This document shows positions 1 through 5,340 of a stretch of 14,811 bases of DNA, piece by piece (positions within the stretch are counted from its first letter, which is position 1; every line of letters begins with the position of its first letter). Origin of the DNA: Clostridiales bacterium. Lineage in GTDB: Bacteria; Bacillota; Clostridia; Christensenellales; CAG-138. The stretch spans positions 1 to 14,811 of the forward strand of contig WRCT01000028.1 in assembly GCA_009783775.1 (NCBI GenBank). Reading direction: 5' to 3'. The notes below the pieces were generated by a model that was not told the DNA's origin, did no database searches, and saw only the letters and a program-made list of their open reading frames with translations. The position numbers were made by a program, and so were the translations under genes.

Positions 1-20
1 AGAATCACTCTTTTTTTCAT
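1..20 (-). CDS. mnmA: 5' end of a gene, probably tRNA 2-thiouridylase MnmA (partial)
   Basis: Only the first six codons and part of the seventh are inside the window, reading MKKRVI followed by CTN (Leu). The start is convincing because a strong ribosome binding site, CTGAAGGAGGGG on the minus strand (27-38), sits just upstream. The name is inference from two weak points. MnmA proteins of Bacillota often begin with a Lys/Arg-rich stub, hydrophobic residues and then the GMSGGVDSS ATP-pyrophosphatase motif, which would lie outside the window. The gene also follows iscR-iscS-iscU, a common Clostridial order in which IscS feeds sulfur to MnmA for the wobble uridine of tRNA-Lys/Glu/Gln. A terminator lies between this gene and the preceding peptide gene, so it probably uses its own promoter. 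Any other MKKRVI-starting protein remains possible. Confidence 0.45.
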
Positions 21-51
21 TTGTTTCCCCTCCTTCAGTCTAATCGCAGAT

Positions 52-80
52 AGTTTATCATATTAGCGGTCGGTTGACAA
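52..80 (-). promoter_or_regulatory. Probable sigma-A promoter for the partial gene at 1-20
   Basis: Read on the minus strand, TTGTCA (75-80) is followed by a 17-bp spacer and TAAACT (52-57). Each hexamer is a near match to TTGACA and TATAAT. It sits just after the terminator hairpin of the upstream gene and about 30 bp before the start codon, where a promoter would be needed. Confidence 0.4.
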
Positions 81-82
81 AT

Positions 83-111
83 AAAAAAAGTGGCCTCATG
101 CCACTTTTTTT
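83..111 (-). terminator. Bidirectional intrinsic terminator
   Basis: A perfect 12-bp stem (AAAAAAAGTGGC at 83-94 pairs with GCCACTTTTTTT at 100-111) encloses a 5-nt loop. The A/T tracts give a U-run on either strand. It lies 17 bp past the stop codon of the 51-residue peptide gene and would end the isc transcript. Confidence 0.85.
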
Positions 112-127
112 GAAAACCTCGCCTAAC

Positions 128-283
128 CTAGAGACAACGCGATACGGCGCGTTTGGTGTGTTTTGCCACCCTTCTTCCGTCGCGCATCATGCGTCTCGGC
201 AGGTCGGGATACAGGGAGCTGACGAGCGACACGGCGACCGCCGCGCCCGCCAGCATTCCGATGCCCAATGTAATGGTTTTCAT
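128..283 (-). CDS. 51-residue single-pass membrane peptide, function unknown
   Basis: A short open frame of 51 residues begins MKTITLGIGMLAGAAVAVSL. It has one hydrophobic segment (about residues 4-23) and a strongly basic tail (RRMMRDGRRVAKHTKRAVSR). The predicted topology is a single N-terminal membrane anchor with a cytosolic cationic tail. The ATG at 283 follows a good ribosome binding site (GAAGGTGAG on the minus strand), and the frame ends 17 bp before a strong terminator, so it looks like a genuine last gene of the isc transcript. Short Clostridial proteins with a similar Gly/Ala-rich N-terminus (YtxH-like) are known, but none has a role I can assign here. The sequence gives no direct evidence of a function in Fe-S assembly beyond position. 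Confidence 0.65.
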   Translation of the reverse strand: MKTITLGIGMLAGAAVAVSLVSSLYPDLPRRMMRDGRRVAKHTKRAVSRCL

Positions 284-356
284 ATGTCTCACCTTCTTTC
301 ACCAAATCTGGTTTTAGTATGAGACCCGGCAGGCGAAAACATACACGGTTTTTCCA

Positions 357-491
357 GTGGAAAGTGGAAAGTTGACAGTGGAAAGTTGAGGAGGATTTTC
401 TTGCGAAAATCTTTTGATCCTAATTATATTAAAGCAAAACTGTGGAACAGTTTTTTCCTTCACTTTCCACTTTCCGCTTCCAACTTTCCAC
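357..491. repeat. Heptad inverted-repeat element 1 (GTGGAAA type)
   Basis: Two 35-bp arms of five 7-bp units each lie at 357-391 and 457-491 in exact mirror positions. The left arm reads in units GTGGAAA, GTGGAAA, GTTGACA, GTGGAAA, GTTGAGG; the right arm, reverse-complemented, reads GTGGAAA, GTTGGAA, GCGGAAA, GTGGAAA, GTGAAGG. About 28 of 35 positions pair. The 65-nt loop holds two smaller hairpins: GATTTTC/GAAAATC (394-411) and AAAACTG/CAGTTTT (436-454). The right arm runs into the 3' end of iscU and includes its stop codon. Confidence 0.85.
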
Positions 492-852
492 TTCGATAGT
501 CTGCGATCGCTGCTTTGACGGCCTCTTCGGCCAGGACGGAGCAGTGGATCTTGGCGGGCGGCAAGCCTTCCAACGCCTCGACCACAGCGGCGTTGGTGAG
601 CTGCTCGGCCTCCTCGATCGTCTTGCCCTTGACCATCTCGGTCGCCAGCGAGCTGGTCGCCACGGCCGCGCCGCAGCCGAAGGTCTTGAACCTGACGTCC
701 TCGATGATGTGGGTGTCCGGATTGACCTTCAAAAAGATCTGCATGATATCGCCGCACTTGGCGTTGCCGACCAGGCCCACGCCGTCCGCGTTTTCGAGCT
801 CGCCCACATTGCGCGGGTTCTGGAAGTGGTCCAGTACTTTTTCGGTATACAT
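460..852 (-). CDS. iscU: Fe-S cluster scaffold protein IscU/NifU-like
   Basis: This is the scaffold on which [2Fe-2S] clusters are built from IscS-supplied sulfur before transfer to apoproteins. The 130-residue product starts MYTEKVLDHFQNPRN, a hallmark of the family. It carries the three ligand cysteines in their expected contexts: NAKCGD (Cys33, with Asp35), FKTFGCGAA (Cys60) and KIHCSVLAEE (Cys104). The ATG at 852 follows AAAGGAG on the minus strand; an upstream in-frame extension has no family similarity. The gene lies downstream of iscS, separated by a heptad repeat element. Its last ten codons and stop (RSGKLEAESGK) are read through the heptad arm of element 1, so the C-terminal tail is repeat-derived. 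The gene has only the N-terminal U-type domain and no C-terminal Nfu domain. Confidence 0.95.
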   Translation of the reverse strand: MYTEKVLDHFQNPRNVGELENADGVGLVGNAKCGDIMQIFLKVNPDTHIIEDVRFKTFGCGAAVATSSLATEMVKGKTIEEAEQLTNAAVVEALEGLPPAKIHCSVLAEEAVKAAIADYRSGKLEAESGK

Positions 853-875
853 CTTGATACTCCTTTCAAAGTCAA

Positions 876-1015
876 GTAATAAGTAAGAAGGAATAAGTAA
901 TAGTTGACGATAAAACAGCAAGCTGTTTTTTTAATTTGGTTTTTGGGTTTCAAATAACCCATCATTTGTGCCGTAGGCACTCCTCCATTATTCCTTATTC
1001 CTTATTCCCTATTAC
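876..1015. repeat. Heptad inverted-repeat element 2 (GTAATAA/GGAATAA type)
   Basis: Four-heptad arms lie at 876-903 (units GTAATAA, GTAAGAA, GGAATAA, GTAATAG) and 988-1015 (reverse complement GTAATAG followed by three GGAATAA). They are exactly mirror-placed, with about 23 of 28 positions pairing. The 84-nt loop contains three hairpins: AAAACAGC/GCTGTTTT (912-929), TGGGTT/AACCCA (945-962) and GTGCC/GGCAC (968-980). The element fills the iscS-iscU spacer, and the iscS stop codon lies inside the first right-arm heptad. Confidence 0.85.
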
Positions 1016-2175
1016 TTCGTATACAACGGCGACATCGCCCGCAGTCTCTTCACGATCTCGGGCAGGATCTCCAGCACATAGTCCACTTCTTCATCCGTGG
1101 TGAATTCGGAGAGCGTGAGCCGCAGCGAGCCGTGCGCGATCTCGTGCGGCAGGCCCATCGCCAGCAGCACGTGCGAGGGATCAAGCGAACCCGAGGTGCA
1201 GGCCGAACCGCTCGAGGCCGCGATACCGTTGAGGTCGAGCATGAGCAGGATGGACTCGCCCTCGATATAGCGAATGCTGACGTTTACATTATTCGGCAGG
1301 CGCTGCGTGGGGTGGCCGTTTAACTTGACGTCTGATATCGTCTCCAAGATACCAGCGATCAAACGGTCGCGTTTGGTTTGGACTTGTTGCGAGACCTCTT
1401 GCATATGCGCGACCTGCATTTCCAGCGCGGTCGCCAGACCCACAATGCCCGGCACATTTTCGGTGCCCGCGCGTTTGCCGCGCTCCTGCCCGCCGCCGGT
1501 GATCAGGGGCGGCAAGCGCACGCCTTTGCGCACATACAACGCGCCCACGCCCTTGGGGCCGTGGAACTTATGCGCGGCCATGGCCAGCAGGTCGATATTC
1601 ATTTCTGCCACGTCGACGGGCACATGGCCCACCGCCTGCACCGCGTCCGTATGAAAGAGCACGTCCGCCGCGCGGCAGGCTGCGCCGATCTCGGCAATCG
1701 GGTTGATTGTGCCGACCTCGTTGTTGGCGAAGATGACGGAGACCAAAATCGTGTCCGGACGGATCGCCTCGGCCACTTGCTGTGCGGTGATTTGGCCGAA
1801 CTCGTCCACGGGCAAGACGGTGAGTTCAATCTTGCCCTCCTTGGCCATGCCCTCCAGCGTATGCAGGACGGCATGGTGTTCCACCGCCGTGGTGATCATG
1901 TGCTTGCCCTTTTTTGCATAGGCTTTCGCCACACCGCGCAGGGCCATATTGTCGGCCTCGCTGCCGCCGCCGGTGAAAATGATCTCATTCGCCTGCGCGC
2001 CAATGCACTTGGCGACGGTCGCCCGCGCGTCCTCGAGCGCCTTGTGCGCCTCCTGTGCGAAACGGTAGAGGCTGCTGGCGTTGCCGTAGCTTTCGGTATA
2101 GAAGGGCAGCATGGCCGCCACCACTTCGGGCCGGACCTTTGTGGTCGCGGCGTTGTCAAGATAAACGTTTTTCAT
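1012..2175 (-). CDS. iscS: Cysteine desulfurase IscS/NifS-like
   Basis: A PLP-dependent enzyme that removes sulfur from L-cysteine, forming alanine and an enzyme-bound persulfide used by IscU and by tRNA-thiolating enzymes. With the start at 2175 the product has 387 residues, a normal length, and begins MKNVYLDNAATT. The PLP lysine is in AAHKFHGPKG (Lys203) and the persulfide cysteine in SSGSACTSGS (Cys326). Other family marks are the TGGGSEADN loop, VEHHA and the HTDAVQA segment. An in-frame ATG at 2190 (adding MQKEL) is an alternative; neither start has a strong ribosome binding site. Both overlap the end of iscR (by 20 or 35 bp), which implies translational coupling. The stop codon lies within a repeat arm. 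Whether the housekeeping (IscS) or NifS name is better cannot be decided from sequence alone. Confidence 0.95.
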   Translation of the reverse strand: MKNVYLDNAATTKVRPEVVAAMLPFYTESYGNASSLYRFAQEAHKALEDARATVAKCIGAQANEIIFTGGGSEADNMALRGVAKAYAKKGKHMITTAVEHHAVLHTLEGMAKEGKIELTVLPVDEFGQITAQQVAEAIRPDTILVSVIFANNEVGTINPIAEIGAACRAADVLFHTDAVQAVGHVPVDVAEMNIDLLAMAAHKFHGPKGVGALYVRKGVRLPPLITGGGQERGKRAGTENVPGIVGLATALEMQVAHMQEVSQQVQTKRDRLIAGILETISDVKLNGHPTQRLPNNVNVSIRYIEGESILLMLDLNGIAASSGSACTSGSLDPSHVLLAMGLPHEIAHGSLRLTLSEFTTDEEVDYVLEILPEIVKRLRAMSPLYTK

Positions 2176-2662
2176 GAGTTCTTTTTGCATGATGGATTCT
2201 TTCTCTTTGCTCCTTATGTTCGGTGGCAAGGTCGTGGATGGTGGTGCTTTCCAGGACGCCCGTAATGCGTGATTGGAGTTTTAGAAACAGGGGCCGCGCT
2301 GAACAGGTGCAGGCCGAGGCACAGCCCTCGCCCTCGCGGGAGACGCAGTCCGCGACCGCCGTACTGCCCTCGAGCGCGCGCAGCACGTCTTCGACGGAGA
2401 TGGTCTCAGGCGCGCGGGCGATGCAGTAGCCGCCCGCCACGCCGCGTTTGGCCGTCACCAGGCCCGCCTTTTTCAAAGCGCGCAGCAATTGCTCCAGATA
2501 GGCCTCGGAAATGCCCTGGTTGCCCGCGAGCGTGGGCAGCGGCGTCGGCGCGCCAACTCCCCCCTGACTGCTTTGCAGTCCTCCCCCCTCGGAGAGGGGG
2601 GCTGCCCCCGCCAAATCCACCATGGCCTTTAAGCCGTATCTGCTTCGCGTGGACAACTTCAT
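2156..2662 (-). CDS. iscR: Rrf2-family Fe-S regulator IscR, with an in-frame repeat insertion
   Basis: A winged-helix repressor that senses Fe-S supply through its own [2Fe-2S] cluster and controls the isc operon. The 168-residue product starts MKLSTRSRYGLKAMVDLA (helix 1), resumes with LAGNQGISEAYLEQLL (helix 2 and recognition helix) and has the wing motif AKRGVAGGYCIAR. Candidate cluster ligands are Cys106, Cys114, Cys118 and Cys120. Between helix 1 and helix 2, residues about 19-40 are a Gly/Ser/Pro-rich stretch absent from normal IscR. It is encoded by a GC-rich palindromic repeat (about 2549-2602) and makes the loop roughly 14 residues longer than in E. coli IscR. The frame stays open, so a protein is still made, but whether it binds DNA normally is uncertain. 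The start has GAGG 9 bp upstream, and the gene is preceded by a strong promoter and operator. Confidence 0.92.
   Translation of the reverse strand: MKLSTRSRYGLKAMVDLAGAAPLSEGGGLQSSQGGVGAPTPLPTLAGNQGISEAYLEQLLRALKKAGLVTAKRGVAGGYCIARAPETISVEDVLRALEGSTAVADCVSREGEGCASACTCSARPLFLKLQSRITGVLESTTIHDLATEHKEQRERIHHAKRTHEKRLS
2549..2602. repeat. GC-rich palindromic repeat inserted inside iscR
   Basis: Two adjacent hairpins occupy this stretch: GACTGC/GCAGTC with a TTT loop (2565-2579) and CCCCCCTC/GAGGGGGG (2583-2601). Runs of C and G flank them. The block looks like dispersed intergenic repeat DNA rather than coding sequence, yet it is read in frame by iscR. The exact ends are uncertain by several bases. 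Confidence 0.75.
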
Positions 2663-2674
2663 CTCGTGACCTCA

Positions 2675-2699
2675 ATACCCTACTGTTTTACTTGTGTAT
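2675..2699 (-). promoter_or_regulatory. IscR type-1-like operator over the iscR start site
   Basis: A 25-bp imperfect palindrome with ATAC and GTAT ends (AATAC...GTATT if extended to 2674-2700). On the minus strand it agrees with about 21 of 25 positions of the E. coli IscR type-1 consensus (ATASYYGACT, RWWWY, AGTCRRSTAT). It starts just after the -10 hexamer and covers the expected transcription start, the usual place for autorepression. Confidence 0.6.
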
Positions 2700-2701
2700 T
2701 C

Positions 2702-2730
2702 AGTATAGCACCCGTTGTTTCTATTGTCAA
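2702..2730 (-). promoter_or_regulatory. Strong sigma-A promoter of the isc operon
   Basis: On the minus strand TTGACA (2725-2730) is followed by exactly 17 bp and TATACT (2702-2707), a near-consensus promoter. The iscR start codon is about 40 bp downstream. Confidence 0.85.
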
Positions 2731-2860
2731 CCTTTTTAGTTGGGATTATGCAAAAACTACAAACTACAATGTACATTACATTTTATTTTACCGTTCGCCG
2801 CATTTCGCCCCGCCCCGCAAACCGCTGTCCCAATATTCGGACCATGAATTTTCCTTGATT

Positions 2861-2869
2861 TGGTATATT
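2861..2869 (+). promoter_or_regulatory. Extended -10 promoter for the HTH gene
   Basis: TGGTATATT matches the extended -10 form TGnTATAAT at all but one base. No good -35 hexamer stands 16-18 bp upstream, which is typical of extended -10 promoters. The LexA box starts six bases after it. Confidence 0.5.
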
Positions 2870-2874
2870 GAACA

Positions 2875-2888
2875 CGAACAAACGTTCG
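2875..2888 (+). promoter_or_regulatory. LexA (SOS) box
   Basis: CGAACAAACGTTCG fits the Bacillus-type LexA/DinR consensus CGAACRNRYGTTYG at every position. The dyad extends one base on each side (ACGAAC/GTTCGT). It overlaps the likely transcription start of the gene beginning at 2919, so LexA would repress that gene until DNA damage. Confidence 0.75.
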
Positions 2889-2918
2889 TATTAAGGGAAG
2901 TGTATCAGGGAGTTTGAG

Positions 2919-3302
2919 ATGATTACGGAATTACGAAAGAGAGTAGAGCGAGAGGTCATGTCCTATCGGCAGAGCCTGGCCTATGTGCGGGGCGTGGAGG
3001 ACGGTCTGGGCGAGAACACGAGTTTGAGTGAAACATACCGCGACCGCGCCAGATGGGTGTGGACTGTGGAGCGGGTGCGGGCGCGGCTGCGGCTGCACGA
3101 GCCGTTGATGGAGGAGTTTTTCGCGCGGTACTACGCGCTGGACAGCGGCGCGCCGCGCCATACGCGCAGGCGGGGCGAAACCATGCTGCGCGTCGCCGCG
3201 GACATGAACGTCGGCGTCTCCACCCTGTACAAATGGCGGGAACAGATTTTGGATCAGCTGGTCCTTGCCGCCACGCAGGCGGGGGTGCTGGAGCCGTATT
3301 AG
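2919..3302 (+). CDS. HTH protein resembling ArpU/RinA phage transcription regulators
   Basis: The product has 127 residues, is rich in Arg and Glu, and is mostly predicted helical. A C-terminal helix-turn-helix (about residues 88-111, LRVAADMNVGVSTLYKWREQ) resembles sigma region 4. The order, with a helical N-terminal half, a central ERVRARLRLHEPLMEEFF segment and a C-terminal HTH of the STLYKWR type, is like that of the ArpU/RinA late-gene activators of Gram-positive phages. This is a fold-level resemblance, not a firm assignment. The start follows AGGGAG at 2907-2912. A perfect LexA box over the promoter suggests induction in the SOS response, in keeping with a prophage-derived regulator. 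No other phage genes are visible nearby, so it may be domesticated. Its stop codon's last base is the first base of a heptad repeat arm. Confidence 0.8.
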   Translation: MITELRKRVEREVMSYRQSLAYVRGVEDGLGENTSLSETYRDRARWVWTVERVRARLRLHEPLMEEFFARYYALDSGAPRHTRRRGETMLRVAADMNVGVSTLYKWREQILDQLVLAATQAGVLEPY

Positions 3303-3513
3303 TTACAAGTTCAGGGTTGCAAGTTACAAGGGTTGGTTATGATTTTGAGTGGTTTTGCGTCATTGGCACCCCTAATTAAATCGTTCGCTGGGTAGATTGG
3401 CTATCAGAATGGTCCCAACATAGGAGCTCTTGGCAGGCCGACTATTCCATCTCACGATTTAATCAGTGGGCCCCATTCCTGCGTGAGCGATCTTGTAACC
3501 TGTAACTTGTAAC
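3302..3513. repeat. Heptad inverted-repeat element 3 (GTTACAA type)
   Basis: The left arm (3302-3329) has units GTTACAA, GTTCAGG, GTTGCAA, GTTACAA. The right arm (3493-3513) is TTGTAAC, CTGTAAC, TTGTAAC. The first three heptads pair with about 17 of 21 matches. The long loop contains a second inverted repeat with a perfect 10-bp stem, ATTAAATCGT (3375-3384) with ACGATTTAAT (3454-3463), making a rod-like fold of about 110 nt. The left arm starts on the last base of the upstream gene's stop codon. Confidence 0.8.
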
Positions 3514-3537
3514 GAAAAATTACTCCGCAGTTTTTCG
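3513..3537. terminator. Hairpin with A/T tracts, terminator-like
   Basis: CGAAAAA (3513-3519) pairs with TTTTTCG (3531-3537) around an 11-nt loop. It abuts the right arm of element 3 and could end transcription from either side. It may equally be another dispersed palindromic repeat. Confidence 0.4.
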
Positions 3538-3547
3538 TCCAAAGGGC

Positions 3548-3576
3548 TTGACTTGCGCGAGCTTTCCTTATAAAAT
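3548..3576 (+). promoter_or_regulatory. Sigma-A promoter upstream of rny
   Basis: TTGACT (3548-3553), a 17-bp spacer and TAAAAT (3571-3576) make a strong match, one base off consensus in each hexamer. Transcription would start near 3583. A perfect dyad, ATGATT-N6-AATCAT (3575-3592), overlaps the -10 and start site and could be an operator for an unknown regulator. Confidence 0.75.
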
Positions 3577-3582
3577 GATTGT

Positions 3583-3730
3583 GAGTAATCATGCGCAGCT
3601 GCGCTTGTTTGTAGATATAGTTTTTATATTTTACCGCCCCCTCTTCTACCTTGGGCGATATCATACACAAAAGGCACCGAGCCTTGCTATAGCTATTAAA
3701 TAACCGGGCAGCTTGCTCGGTTATATTTTT
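3583..3730 (+). ncRNA. Candidate structured leader or small RNA ahead of rny
   Basis: About 150 nt between the promoter and a terminator-like hairpin hold no credible gene but several foldable parts: the palindrome GCGCAGCTGCGC (3593-3604), a GATAT/ATATC plus CGCCC/GGGCG stem (3614-3662), the hairpin AAGGC/GCCTT (3671-3685), and the hairpin at 3700-3724. The layout of promoter, structured RNA, terminator, then Shine-Dalgarno fits either an attenuated leader or an independent small RNA. I recognise no known riboswitch class. Confidence 0.4.
3700..3730 (+). terminator. Terminator-like hairpin just before rny
   Basis: ATAACCG (3700-3706) pairs with CGGTTAT (3718-3724), extended inside by a GC/GC pairing, and is followed by ATTTTT. 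It ends only 22 bp before the rny start codon, so full-length rny transcripts from the promoter at 3548 would have to read through it. Confidence 0.65.
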
Positions 3731-3752
3731 GACATAGATTGGAGATACCCTT

Positions 3753-5300
3753 ATGACAATACCTTTTTGGATTGCATTGGCGGTCGGAGTGGCTGCGGTG
3801 ATTCTGGGCTTTTTCGTCGGCTACCACTACCGCAAGAATTTAGCGGAGACAAAGGTCGGCAAGGCGGAGGAAACCGTCAAGGAACTGTATCGTGAGGCGC
3901 AGAAGAAAGCGGACGACCTGCGCAAGGAAAAAGTGTTGGAGGCCAAAGAAGAGGTCCTGAAGATTCGGACCGAGGCCGAGAAGGACAACCGCGAGCGCAG
4001 GGCGGAGTTGCAGCGCACGGAGCGCAGGCTTTTCCAGCGCGAGGAATCGCTGGATAAAAAGATCGAGGCCGTGGAACAGCGCGAGGCCGGCGTGCAAGGC
4101 CGCGCGGCCCAGCTGGACAAACTGGAGGCCGAAGTAAATGCGCTGCACGCGCAGCAGCTGAAAAAGCTGGAGAACATCTCCGGCCTGACCACCGAGGCGG
4201 CCAAGGCCATGCTGCTTGAGAGCGTGGAGCAGGAGGCGAGGCACGACGCCGCGATCCTGCTGCGGGACATCGAGCAAAAGACGAAGGAAGAGGCAGACAA
4301 GCGCGCGCGCAATATTGTGTCGCTGGCGATCCAGCGCTGCGCCGCCGACCATGTGGCCGAGACCACGGTGTCCGTGGTGCCGCTGCCGAATGACGATATG
4401 AAGGGCCGGATCATCGGCCGCGAGGGCCGGAACATTCGCGCGCTGGAGACGGCGACGGGCGTGGACCTGATCATTGACGACACGCCGGAGGCCGTGATTC
4501 TGTCGGCGTTCGATCCGGTGCGCCGCGAGGTGGCGCGCATCTCGCTCGAGAAGCTGATCATGGACGGGCGCATTCACCCCGCGCGCATTGAGGAAATGGT
4601 CGAAAAGGCGCGGCGGGAAGTGGACACGCAGATCCGCGAGGCGGGCGAACAGGCCGTGCTGGACGTGGGCGTGAACGGCCTGCACCACGAGCTGGTGCGG
4701 CTCTTGGGCCGTATGCGCTTGCGCACGAGCTACGGGCAGAATGTGTTGAAGCACTCGCTCGAAGTGGCTTATCTGGCGGGCATTATGGCGGGCGAGATCG
4801 GCGCGAACGTGGCCCTGGCCAAGCGCGCGGGCCTGCTGCACGACATCGGAAAGTCGATCGACCACGAGGTCGAGGGCACGCATACGCAGATCGGCGCGGA
4901 CCTTGCGCGCAAGTACCGCGAGAACAACCAGGTCATTCACTGCATTATGGCGCACCACGGCGACGTGGAGGCGAACTCCATCGAGGCCGTATTGGTCCAG
5001 GCAGCGGACGCCATTTCGGCGGCCCGCCCCGGCGCGCGGCGCGAGACGCTCGAGACCTATATCAAGCGGCTCGAAAAGCTCGAGGAGATTGCGAACTCGT
5101 TTGACGGCGTGGATACCTCCTACGCGATCCAGGCCGGACGCGAGGTGCGCATCATCGTCAAACCCGAGAAGATCAACGACACGGAGACGGTGTTCATGGC
5201 CAAGGAGATCGCCAAGCGCATTGAGACCGAGCTGGAGTACCCGGGCCAGATCAAGGTCAACGTGATCCGCGAAACGCGCACGGTGGACTTTGCAAAATAA
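3753..5300 (+). CDS. rny: Ribonuclease Y
   Basis: The membrane-anchored endoribonuclease that starts bulk mRNA decay in many Bacillota. The 515-residue product has the full family layout and usual length: an N-terminal membrane segment (residues 4-24), a long charged coiled coil (about 30-200), a KH RNA-binding domain with the motif GRIIGREGRNIR (218-229), and an HD metal-dependent phosphohydrolase domain with LLHDIGK (His363-Asp364) and MAHHGD (His401-His402). The C-terminus, KVNVIRETRTVDFAK, is also characteristic. The ATG at 3753 follows TTGGAG at about 9 bp. All catalytic and binding motifs are intact. Expression may be controlled by the structured leader and terminator-like hairpin directly upstream. 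A clean terminator follows the stop codon, so the gene appears monocistronic. Confidence 0.98.
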   Translation: MTIPFWIALAVGVAAVILGFFVGYHYRKNLAETKVGKAEETVKELYREAQKKADDLRKEKVLEAKEEVLKIRTEAEKDNRERRAELQRTERRLFQREESLDKKIEAVEQREAGVQGRAAQLDKLEAEVNALHAQQLKKLENISGLTTEAAKAMLLESVEQEARHDAAILLRDIEQKTKEEADKRARNIVSLAIQRCAADHVAETTVSVVPLPNDDMKGRIIGREGRNIRALETATGVDLIIDDTPEAVILSAFDPVRREVARISLEKLIMDGRIHPARIEEMVEKARREVDTQIREAGEQAVLDVGVNGLHHELVRLLGRMRLRTSYGQNVLKHSLEVAYLAGIMAGEIGANVALAKRAGLLHDIGKSIDHEVEGTHTQIGADLARKYRENNQVIHCIMAHHGDVEANSIEAVLVQAADAISAARPGARRETLETYIKRLEKLEEIANSFDGVDTSYAIQAGREVRIIVKPEKINDTETVFMAKEIAKRIETELEYPGQIKVNVIRETRTVDFAK

Positions 5301-5309
5301 TTATGAAAC

Positions 5310-5338
5310 AAGGTATGCGAAAACGCATACCTTATTTC
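5310..5338 (+). terminator. Intrinsic terminator of rny
   Basis: A perfect 10-bp stem, AAGGTATGCG with CGCATACCTT, closes on an AAAA loop and is followed by a short T-rich tail (ATTTC). It begins 10 bp after the rny stop codon. Confidence 0.8.
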
Positions 5339-5340
5339 AT

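Noticed and set aside
74..322. 82-codon plus-strand frame opposite the 51-residue peptide
   Set aside because: It begins inside the terminator hairpin and has no ribosome binding site, whereas the minus-strand peptide has one and a terminator.
357..491. CRISPR array
   Set aside because: Repeat units are 7 bp, contiguous, without spacers, and arranged as facing arms; no cas genes are present.
912..929. Terminator between iscS and iscU
   Set aside because: The AAAACAGC/GCTGTTTT hairpin has only four U after it on the transcribed minus strand and lies inside the heptad element; treated as part of the element, though weak attenuation of iscU cannot be excluded.
1378..2265. Open frame of 295 codons on the plus strand opposite iscS and iscR
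   Set aside because: Antisense shadow of conserved genes; composition is typical of reverse-frame GC-rich sequence.
3452..3670. 72-codon frame on the minus strand across element 3 and the rny leader
   Set aside because: It runs through repeat arms and a strong promoter on the other strand, has no ribosome binding site and resembles no protein.
3840..4958. Long open frame of 372 codons on the minus strand opposite rny
   Set aside because: It is the antisense shadow of a GC-rich gene with intact RNase Y motifs; its translation is Arg/His/Leu-rich low-complexity with no family features and no ribosome binding site.
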